Shown here: piece after piece, positions 15,794-24,795 of the stretch
Layout: every line of letters starts with the position of its first letter
Numbering within the stretch: position 1 is the first letter of the stretch
Source of the DNA: Bradyrhizobium sp. CCH5-F6
GTDB lineage: Bacteria; Pseudomonadota; Alphaproteobacteria; Rhizobiales; Xanthobacteraceae
Direction: 5' to 3'
Assembly: GCF_001556045.1 (NCBI RefSeq)
Contig: NZ_LSIC01000055.1
Span: forward strand, 8,927-72,926
Length of the DNA stretch: 64,000 bases
Program-made: the position numbers and the translations under genes
The notes under the pieces: generated by a model
Seen by the model: the letters and a program-made list of their open reading frames with translations, nothing else
What the model was told of the DNA's origin: nothing
Databases searched by the model: none

Positions 15794-17374
15794 ATGGCTA
15801 TCCGAGAAACCGCCGCCGGAATCGTGGGCCCCTTCGACGGGCTCGACGTGCCCTGGCTCCTGAGGATGCGCGCCGAGGTGCGCAGCTCACATCCGTTCCT
15901 GATCTGGGCGCCGTTCGACGCACCGGCGCGGCACTGGAGCTACGGCGAGTTTCACGGGCGCGTCGGTTCGCTCGCGGCAGGGTTGGCCCGGCGAGGCGTC
16001 AAGCCCGGCGAATACGTGCTCATTCATCTGGACAATTGCATCGAGGCGATGCTGGCCTGGTTCGCCTGCGTCGAGCTCGGCGCGATCGCGGTGACCACCA
16101 ACACCCGGTCGGCGCCGGCCGAGATCGAATATTTCGCCGATCATTGCGGCGCGGTCGCCGCGATCACCCAGCCGGCCTATGCGGAGATCGTCGCGCAGAA
16201 CTGCCGCAACATCCGCTGGCTGGCGGTGACCTCACACGATGCCGGCGCGGCGCCGGCGCAGGCGGTCTCGCGCGGCGACAGTTTCGAGTCCCTGTTCGCC
16301 GACAGCGCCGATCGTCCCAGGCGCGCCGCCGATCCGCTCGCGCCATGCAGCGTGCAGTACACCTCCGGCACGACGTCGCGGCCGAAGGCGGTGCTGTGGA
16401 CCCACGCCAACGCGCTGTGGGGTGCCAAGATCAACGCGGCGCATGAAGACCTGCATGCGGGCGACGTGCACCAGACCTATCTGCCGCTGTTCCACACCAA
16501 CGCGCTGGCCTATTCGATGCTGGCGACGCTATGGGTCGGCGGCTCCTGCGTGATCCAGCCGCGCTTCTCCGCCAGCCGGTTCTGGAGCGTCGCGCGCGAG
16601 CACGGCGCGACCTGGACCTCGACCATTCCGTTCTGCATGAAGGCCCTGCTCGAGCAGGAGATCCCGAAGGACCACAAATTCCGCCTGTGGGGCACGGCGA
16701 TCAACGAGCCGCCGGCCTTCGCCGCCTTCGGCATCAAGATGATCGGCTGGTGGGGCATGACCGAGACCATCACCCACGGCATCGTCGGCGAGGTCGATCA
16801 GCCCAACATTCCGATGTCGATCGGCCGCGCCGCGCCGGAATATCAGATCCGCATCACCGACGATGACGGACGGCCGACCGAGGTCGGCGGAACCGGCAAT
16901 CTCGCGATCAGGGGCATTCCCGGCCTGTCGCTGTTCGCCGAGTATTTGCACAACGAGAAGGCGACGCGCGAGAGCTTCGACGAGCACGGCTTCTTTCTCA
17001 CCGGCGACCGCGTCGAGCGGCTTGCGAACGGCTACATCAAGTTCGGCGACCGCGCCAAGGACATGCTGAAGGTCGGCGGCGAGAACGTCGCGGCCTCCGA
17101 GATCGAGCAGGTGGTCGCCCTCGTGCCCGGCGTGCGCGAGGCGGCGGTGGTGGCGAAGACGCATCCGATGCTGGACGAAGTGCCTGTCGTCTTCATCATC
17201 CCGCAGGGCGGCGTCGCCGGCGCCGCCCCCGATCTGCAGGATCGTGTGATGGCCGCCTGCCGCGCCGGCCTCGCCGACTTCAAGGTGCCGCGCGAGGTCA
17301 GGCTGGTCGACGACATGCCGCGCTCGACGCTGGAGAAGGTCGCGAAGGCGGAGTTGCGGAAGATGGTGGGTTAG
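15794..17374 (+). CDS. AMP-forming acyl-CoA synthetase/ligase
   Basis: A 526-residue ANL-superfamily adenylating enzyme that activates a carboxylic acid through acyl-AMP to the CoA thioester. The P-loop is [14 protein letters not shown] (about residues 190-203); the aromatic motif GWWGMTE and the hinge motif [21 protein letters not shown] are intact, and the catalytic Lys is expected in [11 protein letters not shown] near the C-terminus. P-loop SRPKA differs slightly from the usual G-x-PKG. The substrate cannot be deduced; crotonobetaine/carnitine-CoA ligase-like members share this pattern. GGGAGG precedes the ATG. Confidence 0.9.
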   Translation: MAIRETAAGIVGPFDGLDVPWLLRMRAEVRSSHPFLIWAPFDAPARHWSYGEFHGRVGSLAAGLARRGVKPGEYVLIHLDNCIEAMLAWFACVELGAIAVTTNTRSAPAEIEYFADHCGAVAAITQPAYAEIVAQNCRNIRWLAVTSHDAGAAPAQAVSRGDSFESLFADSADRPRRAADPLAPCSVQYTSGTTSRPKAVLWTHANALWGAKINAAHEDLHAGDVHQTYLPLFHTNALAYSMLATLWVGGSCVIQPRFSASRFWSVAREHGATWTSTIPFCMKALLEQEIPKDHKFRLWGTAINEPPAFAAFGIKMIGWWGMTETITHGIVGEVDQPNIPMSIGRAAPEYQIRITDDDGRPTEVGGTGNLAIRGIPGLSLFAEYLHNEKATRESFDEHGFFLTGDRVERLANGYIKFGDRAKDMLKVGGENVAASEIEQVVALVPGVREAAVVAKTHPMLDEVPVVFIIPQGGVAGAAPDLQDRVMAACRAGLADFKVPREVRLVDDMPRSTLEKVAKAELRKMVG

Positions 17375-17393
17375 ACGCAAACACTATTCGACC

Positions 17394-17512
17394 CGTCATT
17401 GCGAGCGAAGCGAAGCAATCCAATTTTCCTCCGCGGAAGCAGTCTGGATTGCTTCGTCGCTACAGCGCAAAATTGCTACGCAATCTTGTCGCGAGCTCCT
17501 CGCAATGGCGAG
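17394..17512. repeat. Intergenic palindromic repeat, family A (full length)
   Basis: Begins CGTCATTGCGAGCGAAGCGAAGC and ends CGAGCTCCTCGCAATGGCGAG, with an internal inverted pair (AGCAATCCA / TGGATTGCT) around CCTCCGCGGAAGCAG and a right-hand module CAAAATTGCTACGCAATC. Related copies are at 15609-15676 and 58865-58951. It lies between convergent genes, where it may also help end transcription. Confidence 0.75.
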
Positions 17513-17530
17513 GTCAGAGCGATCGGCGTC

Positions 17531-18625
17531 CTAGAAAGATCCCAGAGCCACCGGCCTGAACGCCTGCAGCAGCTGCTGGTCGAGCTTGGCGCCCATGCCT
17601 TCCATCATCGTGAACGCACGCGAGTGAGTGAAGGGCATGCGATAGGCGCGCTTCTCCACCAGGGCGGCGTAGATGTCGACGATCGTCGTCAAGCGCACGA
17701 TGTCGCTGATCTGGTTCGACGACAGGCCGTTCGGATAGCCGGAGCCATCGAGGAATTCGTGGTGATGCAGCACGACGTCGAGCATCTCCGGCGGGAAGCC
17801 GCCTTGCTCGGCCAGCGCGTCGTAGCCGCGGCGCGGATGCTCGCGAACTTCGGCCATCTCCTCGTCGGTGAGCTTGCCCGGCTTGTCGAGCAGCGCGACC
17901 GGAACGAAGGCCTTGCCGACGTCGTGCAGCAGCGCGGCGCGGGTCAGGCGGCGCTGGTCGTCCTCGCGCATGCCGAGATGCTGCGCGAAGGCGACGGCGA
18001 AGCCGGTGACGAACAGGCAGTGCCGATAGCTGCCGACATGGTGGCAGCCGACGGTGGTGAGCCATTCACGCAGCGAGGAATGCTTGATCGCCTTCAGGAT
18101 CTTGCTCTCGGCCGCAATGACGTCGTCGAAGGTCAGGGGCACGCCGAGCGGCAGCTTCTCGAACATCTTGGCCAGCACCGCGTGCGCCGCCTCGACGCCG
18201 CGGTTGAGCGTCTTGCCGCGATCGGTCGCGTCATAGGCGGCAGTGTCCGGGAAGGCGGCGCGGATGCGCTGAAGGATGGCCTCGGGCTGGAGCGGACGCG
18301 CGATCGTGTCGGTGGCCCCTAATGCCCAGGCCTGCATGGTGCCGTGATGCAGGGCGTCTGCGAGCACGAACAGCCGCGGCATCGAACGATAGGCATCGCC
18401 GCGCAGCTTGTTGCGGACCCGCTGCACGCTCTCGGGCGAACGCAGGTTGATGTCGACCACGAGACCGGAGAGATCGCGCGCCGGCTGATCGGGGATAGCC
18501 TCCGTCGTCACCGTCGACACGTCGCCGACCGCCTTCAAGATGCTGGCGAGCTCGCTGCTGCCGTCGCTCCGGTCGGAGGCGAGCAGAAGCCGGCGTTTGG
18601 CGGCGGGTTTGGCTGAGGCGTTCAT
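17531..18625 (-). CDS. HD-GYP domain protein with receiver-like N-terminus
   Basis: A 364-residue predicted cyclic-di-GMP phosphodiesterase. The HD motif LLHDVGK is at about residues 232-238 and HHHEFLDGSGYP (GYP 296-298) is intact. The N-terminal ~130 residues look like a response-regulator receiver: LLLASDRSD, LVVDINLRS (putative acceptor Asp) and ALGATDTIARPLQPE, where the usual Lys of the K-P motif is Arg, so phosphorylation may be lost. With the GGDEF/EAL protein at the start of the window it forms the visible c-di-GMP set. No partner kinase is adjacent. Confidence 0.9.
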   Translation of the reverse strand: MNASAKPAAKRRLLLASDRSDGSSELASILKAVGDVSTVTTEAIPDQPARDLSGLVVDINLRSPESVQRVRNKLRGDAYRSMPRLFVLADALHHGTMQAWALGATDTIARPLQPEAILQRIRAAFPDTAAYDATDRGKTLNRGVEAAHAVLAKMFEKLPLGVPLTFDDVIAAESKILKAIKHSSLREWLTTVGCHHVGSYRHCLFVTGFAVAFAQHLGMREDDQRRLTRAALLHDVGKAFVPVALLDKPGKLTDEEMAEVREHPRRGYDALAEQGGFPPEMLDVVLHHHEFLDGSGYPNGLSSNQISDIVRLTTIVDIYAALVEKRAYRMPFTHSRAFTMMEGMGAKLDQQLLQAFRPVALGSF

Positions 18626-18955
18626 GGCTTCCCCAAAGCACGGGACTGGATTTGGCGTCAGCCTAAGACGGATCCGGTTCTCCGGGCCTTAAGAGGCGTG
18701 CTCAATGGAACCTTCGGGAATTACAGACAATTTGACGGAATTCGCTGATGGGCGGTTCGCATCAAAAGTCGAAAACAACCCCATGCACAGTAGGGATGTC
18801 ATTGATGACAAAAGGAATTTTCTCACTCTCGATCGTGCCGGGAGGGGTGGCGTGAGGCGCGGGATGGGGTATTCCTTTGTCGGCAGATTGAGAGAGTCCG
18901 GCGCGCGGAGAACGACGGCCGACGCGGCAATAATAAAACAAGAGGGAAGAAATCC
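18626..18955. other. 330-base divergent intergenic region
   Basis: Lies between the HD-GYP gene and the divergent alpha/beta-hydrolase gene and must contain both promoters. It is more AT-rich than its surroundings between about 18690 and 18830. No convincing sigma-70 hexamer pair, operator or RNA was recognised. Confidence 0.4.
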
Positions 18956-19720
18956 ATGCCGAGGATCGAACGTGACGGCGTCGGGATCTATTACGAAGTC
19001 CATGGCGAGGGCCCGCCGTTGCTGCTCACCCACGGCTATTCCTCGACCTCGGCGATGTGGCATGGGCAGGTCGATGCGCTCGCGAAGGATCACAAGCTGA
19101 TCTTGTGGGACATGCGCGGACACGGCCAGTCCGACTATCCCGATGATCCGAGCGCATACAGCGAAGCGCTGACTGTCGGCGACATGGCGGCGATCCTCGA
19201 TGCGGTCGGCGCCGAGCGCGCCATCATCGGCGGCCTCTCGCTCGGCGGCTACATGTCGCTCGCGTTCTATCGCGCACACCCGGAGCGCGCCCGCGCGCTG
19301 TTGATCATCGATACCGGACCGGGCTTCAAGAAGGACGACGCGCGCGAGGCCTGGAACGCGCGGGCGCTTGCGACCGCTGACAGGCTCGACCGCGAAGGCC
19401 TCGAGATGCTGAGATCGGCGACGCGCGAGCGCGCCACCGCCAGCCATCGCAACGCCAGAGGGCTGGCGCTTGCCGCGCGCGGCATGCTGACCCAGCGCGA
19501 TGCGCGCGTCATCGAACTGCTGCCCGACATCACGGTGCCGTCGCTGATCGTGGTCGGCGCCGACGACACGCCGTTCCTCGCCGCGTCCGACTACATGGCG
19601 GCAAAGATCCCCGGCGCACAAAAGGTCGTGATCCCCGCGGCCGGACACGCGGTCAACATCGATCAGCCCAAGGCATTTGTTGACGCGGTCGTGCCTTTCC
19701 TGAAGAACTTGCCGGCATAG
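18956..19720 (+). CDS. Alpha/beta-hydrolase fold protein
   Basis: A 254-residue hydrolase. The nucleophile elbow GGLSLGGYMS (Ser near residue 98) and the oxyanion segment LLTHGYSSTSAMW are present; the acid is probably Asp in VVGADDTPF and the catalytic His is in PAAGHAVNIDQP near the C-terminus. It resembles the 3-oxoadipate enol-lactonase/epoxide-hydrolase branch, but the substrate is not determined by sequence. A purine-rich site (AGAGGGAAG) precedes the ATG. It is 24 bases before the small exported protein gene at 19745, so they may form an operon. Confidence 0.9.
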   Translation: MPRIERDGVGIYYEVHGEGPPLLLTHGYSSTSAMWHGQVDALAKDHKLILWDMRGHGQSDYPDDPSAYSEALTVGDMAAILDAVGAERAIIGGLSLGGYMSLAFYRAHPERARALLIIDTGPGFKKDDAREAWNARALATADRLDREGLEMLRSATRERATASHRNARGLALAARGMLTQRDARVIELLPDITVPSLIVVGADDTPFLAASDYMAAKIPGAQKVVIPAAGHAVNIDQPKAFVDAVVPFLKNLPA

Positions 19721-19744
19721 GTCGATCAAGCAAGGACGCAGGCG

Positions 19745-20080
19745 ATGAAGCTGATGATGCTGGCTGGGGGCGCGATGTTGCTGTCGATATCTGCGCAGGC
19801 CGAACCGTTCGGCGTGGTTCCGCCACGCCAGCCTTTCGTCGCCACCTTGTCGAACAACACGCCGCTCGCCTTCGGGATGGATGCCGAGCAGACCGCGCGC
19901 GCCCTCGGCCAGCCGCTGCAATACGTTCGCGGCCGTCCCGGCAACGAGATCTATCTCGCGCTTCGCAACATCGGCGGCAGCGGCCTGATCCCCTACCGTC
20001 ACCGCCTGTTCCTGCAATTCCGTCACGGACGGCTGGCAGGATGGAAGGAGGATTACGGCGAGAACTGGATGTGGGAGTGA
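19745..20080 (+). CDS. Small exported hypothetical protein (111 aa)
   Basis: No family recognised. A signal peptide (MKLMMLAGGAMLLSISAQA) is followed by about 92 residues, including TPLAFGMDAEQTARALGQPLQYVRG, which resembles an SmpA/OmlA-like recognition helix pattern, and RLFLQFRHGRLAGWKEDYGENW. The folding pattern (alpha-alpha then beta strands ending in a Trp-rich strand) could fit the BamE/SmpA-like fold, but this is a guess. Follows the alpha/beta-hydrolase gene by 24 bases. Confidence 0.65.
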   Translation: MKLMMLAGGAMLLSISAQAEPFGVVPPRQPFVATLSNNTPLAFGMDAEQTARALGQPLQYVRGRPGNEIYLALRNIGGSGLIPYRHRLFLQFRHGRLAGWKEDYGENWMWE

Positions 20081-20086
20081 GTATTG

Positions 20087-20199
20087 CTCCTCATCCTGAG
20101 GAGCTTGCGAAGCAAGCGTCTCGAAGGATGAAGGCCTCGCTGCTGCTTCTCGGCCTTTCATCCTTCGAGACGCGCGCGGGCGCGCTCCTCGGGATGAGG
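20087..20199. repeat. Intergenic palindromic repeat, family B
   Basis: An imperfect long inverted repeat: CTCCTCATCCTGAGGAGC at the left pairs with GCTCCTCGGGATGAGG at the right, and TCTCGAAGGATGAAGGC with GGCCTTTCATCCTTCGAGA inside. A partial copy (TCATCCTTCGAGACGC) begins at 63978 and is cut by the window end. Confidence 0.75.
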
Positions 20200-20240
20200 G
20201 GAGAGATGAGAGTTCGAAATAGCCAACAAGGACAATTCGC

Positions 20241-20912
20241 GTGGGACAGGACATCAGGCTGACGGCCTCCGACAATTTCCAATTCGGCGCCTATCGCGCT
20301 GATCCCTCGGGCAGCCCCAAGGGCGCGGTGGTGGTGATCCAGGAGATCTTTGGCGTCAATCACCACATCCGGTCGGTCTGCGACCGGCTGGCGAAGGAAG
20401 GTTATGTCGCGATCGCGCCGTCGATCTTCGACCGGACGTCACCGAACTTCCAGTCGGGCTATTCGCCCGACGAGATTGCGGAAGCGCGCAAGTTCGTGGC
20501 CAGCCCGGATTGGGCCGCGATGCTGCGCGACACGCAAGCCGCGATCGATGCAGCCAGGAGCGTTGGTCCCGTCGGCATCATCGGATTCTGTCTCGGCGGC
20601 AGCATCGCCTTCGTCGCGGCGACGCGGCTGTCGGGGCTGAAGGCCGCAATCGGCTATTACGGCGGCGCGGTCGTGCGCTTTGCCGAGGAGACACCGAAGG
20701 TGCCGACGCAATTGCATTTCGGCGAGAAGGATGCCGGCATTCCCCTCACCGATGTCGAGACCATCAAGGCGAAACGGCCGGACGTCGAGGTCTTCGTCTA
20801 TCCGGGCGCCCAGCACGGCTTCCATTGCGACGAGCGGGCGAGCTACGACAAGGCCAGCGCCGACATCGCCTGGCCGCGCAGCATGGAGTTCTTCGCAACG
20901 CATTTGGGATAG
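20241..20912 (+). CDS. Dienelactone hydrolase family protein
   Basis: A 223-residue hydrolase. The Cys nucleophile lies in IGFCLGGS (about residue 117), the acid Asp in FGEKDAGIP and the His in YPGAQHGFHCDE, the C-D-H triad of dienelactone hydrolases. An oxyanion-associated Glu is in VVIQEIFGVN. Carboxymethylenebutenolidase is the founding activity, but many homologues have other ester substrates, and no aromatic-degradation genes are near. The start is GTG with AAGGA upstream. Confidence 0.9.
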   Translation: MGQDIRLTASDNFQFGAYRADPSGSPKGAVVVIQEIFGVNHHIRSVCDRLAKEGYVAIAPSIFDRTSPNFQSGYSPDEIAEARKFVASPDWAAMLRDTQAAIDAARSVGPVGIIGFCLGGSIAFVAATRLSGLKAAIGYYGGAVVRFAEETPKVPTQLHFGEKDAGIPLTDVETIKAKRPDVEVFVYPGAQHGFHCDERASYDKASADIAWPRSMEFFATHLG

Positions 20913-20931
20913 ATAGCGCGACTGTCTCGGG

Positions 20932-21044
20932 CGTCATTCCGGGATGCGCCGCGAAGCGGTGCAGGCCCGGAATCCATCCGGCGACGGAGTTGGTGGCGCG
21001 ATGGATTCCGGGCTCGCGCCAAGAGGCGCGCCCCGGAATGACGG
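20932..21044. repeat. Intergenic palindromic repeat, family C
   Basis: A long imperfect inverted repeat: CGTCATTCCGGGATGCGCC at the left and GGCGCGCCCCGGAATGACGG at the right, with GGCCCGGAATCCAT and ATGGATTCCGGGCTCG inside. It separates the convergent dienelactone-hydrolase and polysaccharide-export genes. Confidence 0.75.
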
Positions 21045-21059
21045 AAGTGAGGGAGAGAG

Positions 21060-21800
21060 CTAGAACCAGCGCTCGCCGACGAACACGGTGTCGCCGGGAC
21101 TGAGGGGGGTGCCGAGCGGCACCACGGCGCGCATGGCGCCGCCGTTCTCGGTATGCGTGACCGTGACCATGTCGCGCTTGGCGCGCGGCGAGAAGCCGCC
21201 GGCGATGGCGACCGCGCTCTCGACCGTCATGTTCGGCACGTAAGGATATTGGCCGGGCGCGAGGACCTCGCCGAGGATGAAGAACGGGCGATACGCCTCG
21301 ATCTCGACCGCGACCGAGGGCTCACGGATGTAGCCGTTGCGCAAACGTGCGGCGATCTCGCCGGCAAGGCCAGCCGTGGTGCGGCCGCGGGCGGGCACGG
21401 CGCCGATCAGCGGCATGGTGATGGAGCCGCCGGCGTCGATCGCATAGCTGTTGGTGAGACCTTCCTGGCCGTAGACAACGACGCGAAGCTTGTCACCGGC
21501 GTCAAGATGGTAGGAGGCGCCATTGCGCACCACCATCGGCGCGGCATAGCCGACCGGCATGGGCGCAGGCGAAGGTGCAAAGGAGTTGCGCAGCGCGCCG
21601 ATGGCGCCGCCACCGTCACTGACGAAGACCGGTTGCGGGGCGCTATAGGGCTGGCCATAGGCCATGGAGTCGAGATCGGCGCGCGGCTGCATCACTGCGA
21701 CGGGAGCGGCGGTCTGCATGCAGCCGCCAAGGGCAAGCGCGGCGGACGCGGCCAAAGACACAGCTAAGTTCGACCATCGAAACGCGCGTGCAACCGGCAC
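21060..21800 (-). CDS. Outer-membrane polysaccharide export lipoprotein (Wza-like)
   Basis: A 246-residue protein of the polysaccharide biosynthesis/export family, which forms the outer-membrane pore for capsule or exopolysaccharide. A lipoprotein signal (LAVSLAASAALALGGC) has its lipobox Cys at about residue 27. The PES motif YHLDAGDKLRVVVYGQEGLT precedes an SLBB-type region (FFILGEVLAPGQYPYVPNMTV). It is shorter than Wza. The GTG at 21800, with GAGGG upstream, is preferred because longer frames add a basic tail before the signal peptide. No other exopolysaccharide genes are adjacent. Confidence 0.88.
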   Translation of the reverse strand: MPVARAFRWSNLAVSLAASAALALGGCMQTAAPVAVMQPRADLDSMAYGQPYSAPQPVFVSDGGGAIGALRNSFAPSPAPMPVGYAAPMVVRNGASYHLDAGDKLRVVVYGQEGLTNSYAIDAGGSITMPLIGAVPARGRTTAGLAGEIAARLRNGYIREPSVAVEIEAYRPFFILGEVLAPGQYPYVPNMTVESAVAIAGGFSPRAKRDMVTVTHTENGGAMRAVVPLGTPLSPGDTVFVGERWF

Positions 21801-21904
21801 CGGACCTATCCCTCGAAACGAGACAGCTCCAGTGATGCACCGGTTATGGTTAATAAAGCGTTGAGTGGGAAGGCTGCGGCGGTGCGCACCAAGGACACGG
21901 CACA

Positions 21905-22029
21905 CTCCCTCCCGCGCTTGAGGACGGGGGAGAGGGTGTCTCGACGTTGGAACATTCACCAGAGGGCAGAACCCTCACCCGCATTGCCTCTGCGATGCAA
22001 TGCGACCTCTCCCGCAAGCGGGAGAGGTG
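21905..22029. repeat. Intergenic repeat, family D (CCTCTCCC...GGGAGAGG type)
   Basis: Contains GGGGGAGAGGGTG, ACCCTCACCCGCATTGC and the hairpin CCTCTCCCGC-AA-GCGGGAGAGG at its right end. Family D modules recur near 28025, 28124, 28561, 32949, 47264, 61652 and 63783. Confidence 0.7.
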
Positions 22030-22048
22030 CAAAGAGTCTGGATCAGGC

Positions 22049-22705
22049 TTACGCGCTGACGCCGACGCCGATCGGGCAGGACACGCCGGTCCCCCCCAGG
22101 CCGCAATAGCCGGCGGGATTCTTCGCCAGATATTGCTGATGGTAGTCCTCGGCGAAATAGAACTCGCCGGCGGGGGCGATCTCGGTGGTGATGGCGCCGA
22201 GGCCCCTGGCGGCAAGCGCCTTCTGATAGAGCGCCTTCGACTCCTCGGCCGCCTTCTTCTGCGCGTCGGAATAGGTGTAGATCGCGCTTCGATATTGCGT
22301 GCCGACGTCGTTGCCCTGGCGCATTCCCTGCGTCGGGTTATGGCTCTCCCAGAACGTCTTCAAGAGCGTCTCGTAGGAAATCTTCTTGGGATCGAACACC
22401 AACAGCACCACTTCGGTGTGGGCCGTGCGGCCCGAGCAGACTTCCTCATAGGTGGGGTTCGGCGTGTGACCGCCGGCGTAGCCGACGGCAGTCACGTGGA
22501 CGCCATCGCCGAGCTCCCAGAATTTGCGCTCGGCACCCCAGAAGCAGCCGAGCCCGAACACGGCCTGCTCGAGACCGGCGGGATAAGGCGGCTTCAGCCT
22601 GGCGCCGTTGACGAAATGGGTGGTCGCGGTCGGGATGGCCTCTGCACGGCCGGGCAGTGCTTCGGCGGCACTCGGCAATGCGGTCGTCTTGCGCATGAAC
22701 AGCAT
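22049..22705 (-). CDS. msrA: Peptide methionine sulfoxide reductase A
   Basis: Repairs oxidised methionine (S-sulfoxide). The 218-residue product has the catalytic Cys 54 in [10 protein letters not shown], the conserved [27 protein letters not shown] segment, and recycling Cys residues at 201 and 210 in the C-terminal tail, consistent with a thioredoxin-regenerated three-Cys enzyme. The ATG at 22705 (MLFMRKT) follows GGAG; a start 13 codons earlier lacks a site. It is cytosolic, with no signal peptide. Confidence 0.95.
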   Translation of the reverse strand: MLFMRKTTALPSAAEALPGRAEAIPTATTHFVNGARLKPPYPAGLEQAVFGLGCFWGAERKFWELGDGVHVTAVGYAGGHTPNPTYEEVCSGRTAHTEVVLLVFDPKKISYETLLKTFWESHNPTQGMRQGNDVGTQYRSAIYTYSDAQKKAAEESKALYQKALAARGLGAITTEIAPAGEFYFAEDYHQQYLAKNPAGYCGLGGTGVSCPIGVGVSA

Positions 22706-22846
22706 GATTGGATCTCCGGGACGAGCCATCCGCCGCTCGAGCAAAGCGGGAAACCTGGCGCTCAGGCGGCGTGCTCGCGAACAAGTGGGAATATAGCCAT
22801 CTACGCGGCAAGGGGCAGCCTTGTTACGCGGCTGCCAGTCCAGGCC

Positions 22847-23164
22847 TCAATCCCGAGAATAGCCGATCAGCGGCTTGCGGGGGCGGAACAGGATCATCAG
22901 CAGGATGCCCAGAATACCGAGCACGGCGAAGACCGGCTGCTCCAGCACCAGGCGGATCACGGAGCTCCAGAGCCAGGGCGCCTTGGCCTCCACCCAGGTG
23001 CGGAATGCCGACTGGCTGGCCTGATTGATATCGTTCCAGAACTGGCCGAACCGGGTGAATCTGAGGGTCTGGTCGGCCACCCAGCGGGCGCCGTCATAGA
23101 CCATGAAGATGAACCCGCCGGCGAGCAGCAACAGCCCTATCATTCGGAAGAAGCCGCGGATCAT
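22847..23164 (-). CDS. Conserved-type membrane protein (105 aa), function unknown
   Basis: Two membrane helices: [19 protein letters not shown] at the N-terminus and [19 protein letters not shown] at the C-terminus, with a Trp-rich periplasmic loop ([16 protein letters not shown]). The C-terminal [12 protein letters not shown] is basic and cytosolic. No catalytic motif was seen. A GAGG site precedes the ATG at 23164. The gene is divergent from rpsT, across 421 bases carrying the rpsT promoter. Confidence 0.75.
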   Translation of the reverse strand: MIRGFFRMIGLLLLAGGFIFMVYDGARWVADQTLRFTRFGQFWNDINQASQSAFRTWVEAKAPWLWSSVIRLVLEQPVFAVLGILGILLMILFRPRKPLIGYSRD

Positions 23165-23307
23165 GCCTCACCTGCGCTGGCCGTCCGACCGGGCGACCTC
23201 TGGGAACGTTGCCAGCCAATAGCCGGGCGACGGCAGAAATTCAACCTCCTCAGGGCGTTACGGCACCCCTCCAGGCCGCCAACGCCGGATTCCAGCCCCC
23301 TAAAGCG

Positions 23308-23336
23308 TTGACGGTGCCAAAGACCCTCTCTATAAG
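23308..23336 (+). promoter_or_regulatory. Strong sigma-70 promoter of rpsT
   Basis: TTGACG (23308-23313), 17-base spacer and TATAAG (23331-23336). This is the best housekeeping promoter seen in the window. The rpsT start codon is about 245 bases downstream, so the transcript should carry a long leader. Confidence 0.75.
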
Positions 23337-23402
23337 GGCGCCAACTGGCGGTGGGCGCAATCCTGCCGCCGCTGTTCTTTGAGCAGTTGCAGGCGCCTTG
23401 AG

Positions 23403-23427
23403 CTTCAAGACTCTCGCGAGCTTGAAG
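23403..23427 (+). promoter_or_regulatory. Hairpin in the rpsT leader
   Basis: CTTCAAG (23403-23409) pairs with CTTGAAG (23421-23427); inside, CTC/GAG extends the stem with one bulged A and a TCGC loop. It lies in the predicted 5' leader of the S20 mRNA. Two GANTC sites (23409 and 23427) overlap its edges. A role in autogenous control is possible but not shown. Confidence 0.45.
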
Positions 23428-23585
23428 ACTCCTTGGAGCCTCAGAGACAGCCGTAAGGCCGTCGCTCATGCTCCGGGAACGGCCCAGCAACCGAACACCC
23501 TAAATCCGAGCGTCGATTACGCGGTCAAGCAAGCCGGCGCTACCCGACCAAGACGCGACCGGTACCCGCAAAGGACATTGAGACC

Positions 23586-23852
23586 ATGGCCAATACCACT
23601 TCCGCCAAGAAGGCGACGCGCAAGATCGCCCGCCGCACTGCCGTCAACAAATCGCGCCGCACCCAGATGCGCGGCGCCGTGCGCACCGTCGAGGAAGCCA
23701 TCAAGACCGGCGATCGCGCCGCTGCCGTGAAGGCCCTCGCGACGGCCGAGCCCGCCCTGATGCGCGCCGCCCAGCGCAATATCATTCACAAGAACAACGC
23801 CAGCCGCAAAGTCTCGCGCCTCACCGCGCAGATCGCCAAGCTCGCGAAGTAG
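23586..23852 (+). CDS. rpsT: 30S ribosomal protein S20
   Basis: An 88-residue basic primary rRNA-binding protein of the small subunit. Begins [20 protein letters not shown]; the helical, Lys/Arg/Ala-rich sequence and the [17 protein letters not shown]-terminus are diagnostic. It precedes dnaA, an arrangement shared by many Rhizobiales. A strong promoter, a 245-base leader and a rho-independent terminator bracket it as a single-gene unit. Confidence 0.97.
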   Translation: MANTTSAKKATRKIARRTAVNKSRRTQMRGAVRTVEEAIKTGDRAAAVKALATAEPALMRAAQRNIIHKNNASRKVSRLTAQIAKLAK

Positions 23853-23897
23853 TTCGCAGCATCATCTGATCGGTCGACCCGATCAGCGCGTCAAACG

Positions 23898-23922
23898 GCC
23901 CGGCATTGCGCCGGGCTTTTTT
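23898..23922 (+). terminator. Rho-independent terminator after rpsT
   Basis: Stem GCCCGG / CCGGGC with a CATTGCG-type loop, followed directly by TTTTTT. It begins 46 bases after the rpsT stop codon. Confidence 0.85.
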
Positions 23923-24160
23923 GTTGCCTGTCACATTGCGCAAGCCGTCGCGCGAAGCTCGATCTTCGCCCGGACGATCTGCATCGTGCGTTATTGTTCG
24001 TTCCGTAGTTCCACCTGCCGAAGCTCTGCAACAGTGGAGACTTCACTGCGTTGCAAAAACCCCTGTGCTTCAGGGCTCGAATTAAATCCGAGCCGTCCGG
24101 AGAGTTCTGCACACCGTAATTCACCGGAACGTGTGTGGCGGTGGAGTTACCCTTCCAAAC

Positions 24161-24423
24161 GAGTCCCGAAAAGCAGTGACTCAATAATCACTTATCAACA
24201 TAGCAGCGACAAGCATTTGGAAAATTCGTTCGCGCGTCAGGTGCGTGACGCTTTTGTAAAAAAAAATCGGCCGCGACTGAAAATTGTCACACCAGGCGCG
24301 GCGCTCTCGATTCTGTGCACGAATCCAAAAACTTGCTACGGAGCCTGTGAACAAGTCTCGCGCGACGTTAACGCTGGTCAAGTTTTTTGATCGATCGACT
24401 GTGAATCAATTTCGTTGCGAGTC
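24161..24423. promoter_or_regulatory. Cluster of six GANTC methylation sites upstream of dnaA
   Basis: GANTC occurs at 24161, 24178, 24309, 24321, 24403 and 24419, six in 263 bases where about one is expected by chance; a seventh is at 24806. GANTC is the target of the cell-cycle methyltransferase CcrM in alphaproteobacteria, and methylation state of the dnaA promoter affects its transcription in Caulobacter. The last site overlaps a weak promoter -35 (24415-24420). Confidence 0.55.
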
Positions 24424-24795
24424 TTTCCGCTTAGTGTATTCCTTAAGTCGTCAGCGGCGCCCACGATCTTCAGACCAGCGCGGTTTAGGAAACGGGGCGA
24501 GCGTGCAAATCGGCGGCGGTGTGCACGTAGGCGACGCTTCAAAAAGCGATGTCGGTTCAAAACCCATAGCAATATGGGAATGGTAGATTTTTGTCTGAAC
24601 GTCTCCAAGCGGGATCTTCCCGCCTCGCGCAAGGCGCACAAGAGAGACGTCGCAAACTACCCCGGCACGCAAGGTGGCGAAGTCGAGCGGACGACCAGTA
24701 CATTGGGCAGACATCCGCGACAGGAGTACGGCGCGGTTGTCTTCAGGACACGCAGGACCTTGTCGTGAGCGATCACGGCAGGACGGGGAGGTATC

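Noticed and set aside
18705..18955. A possible gene in the HD-GYP/hydrolase gap
   Set aside because: The frame has no ribosome binding site, overlaps the start of the hydrolase gene in a different frame, and lacks coding-like third-position bias.
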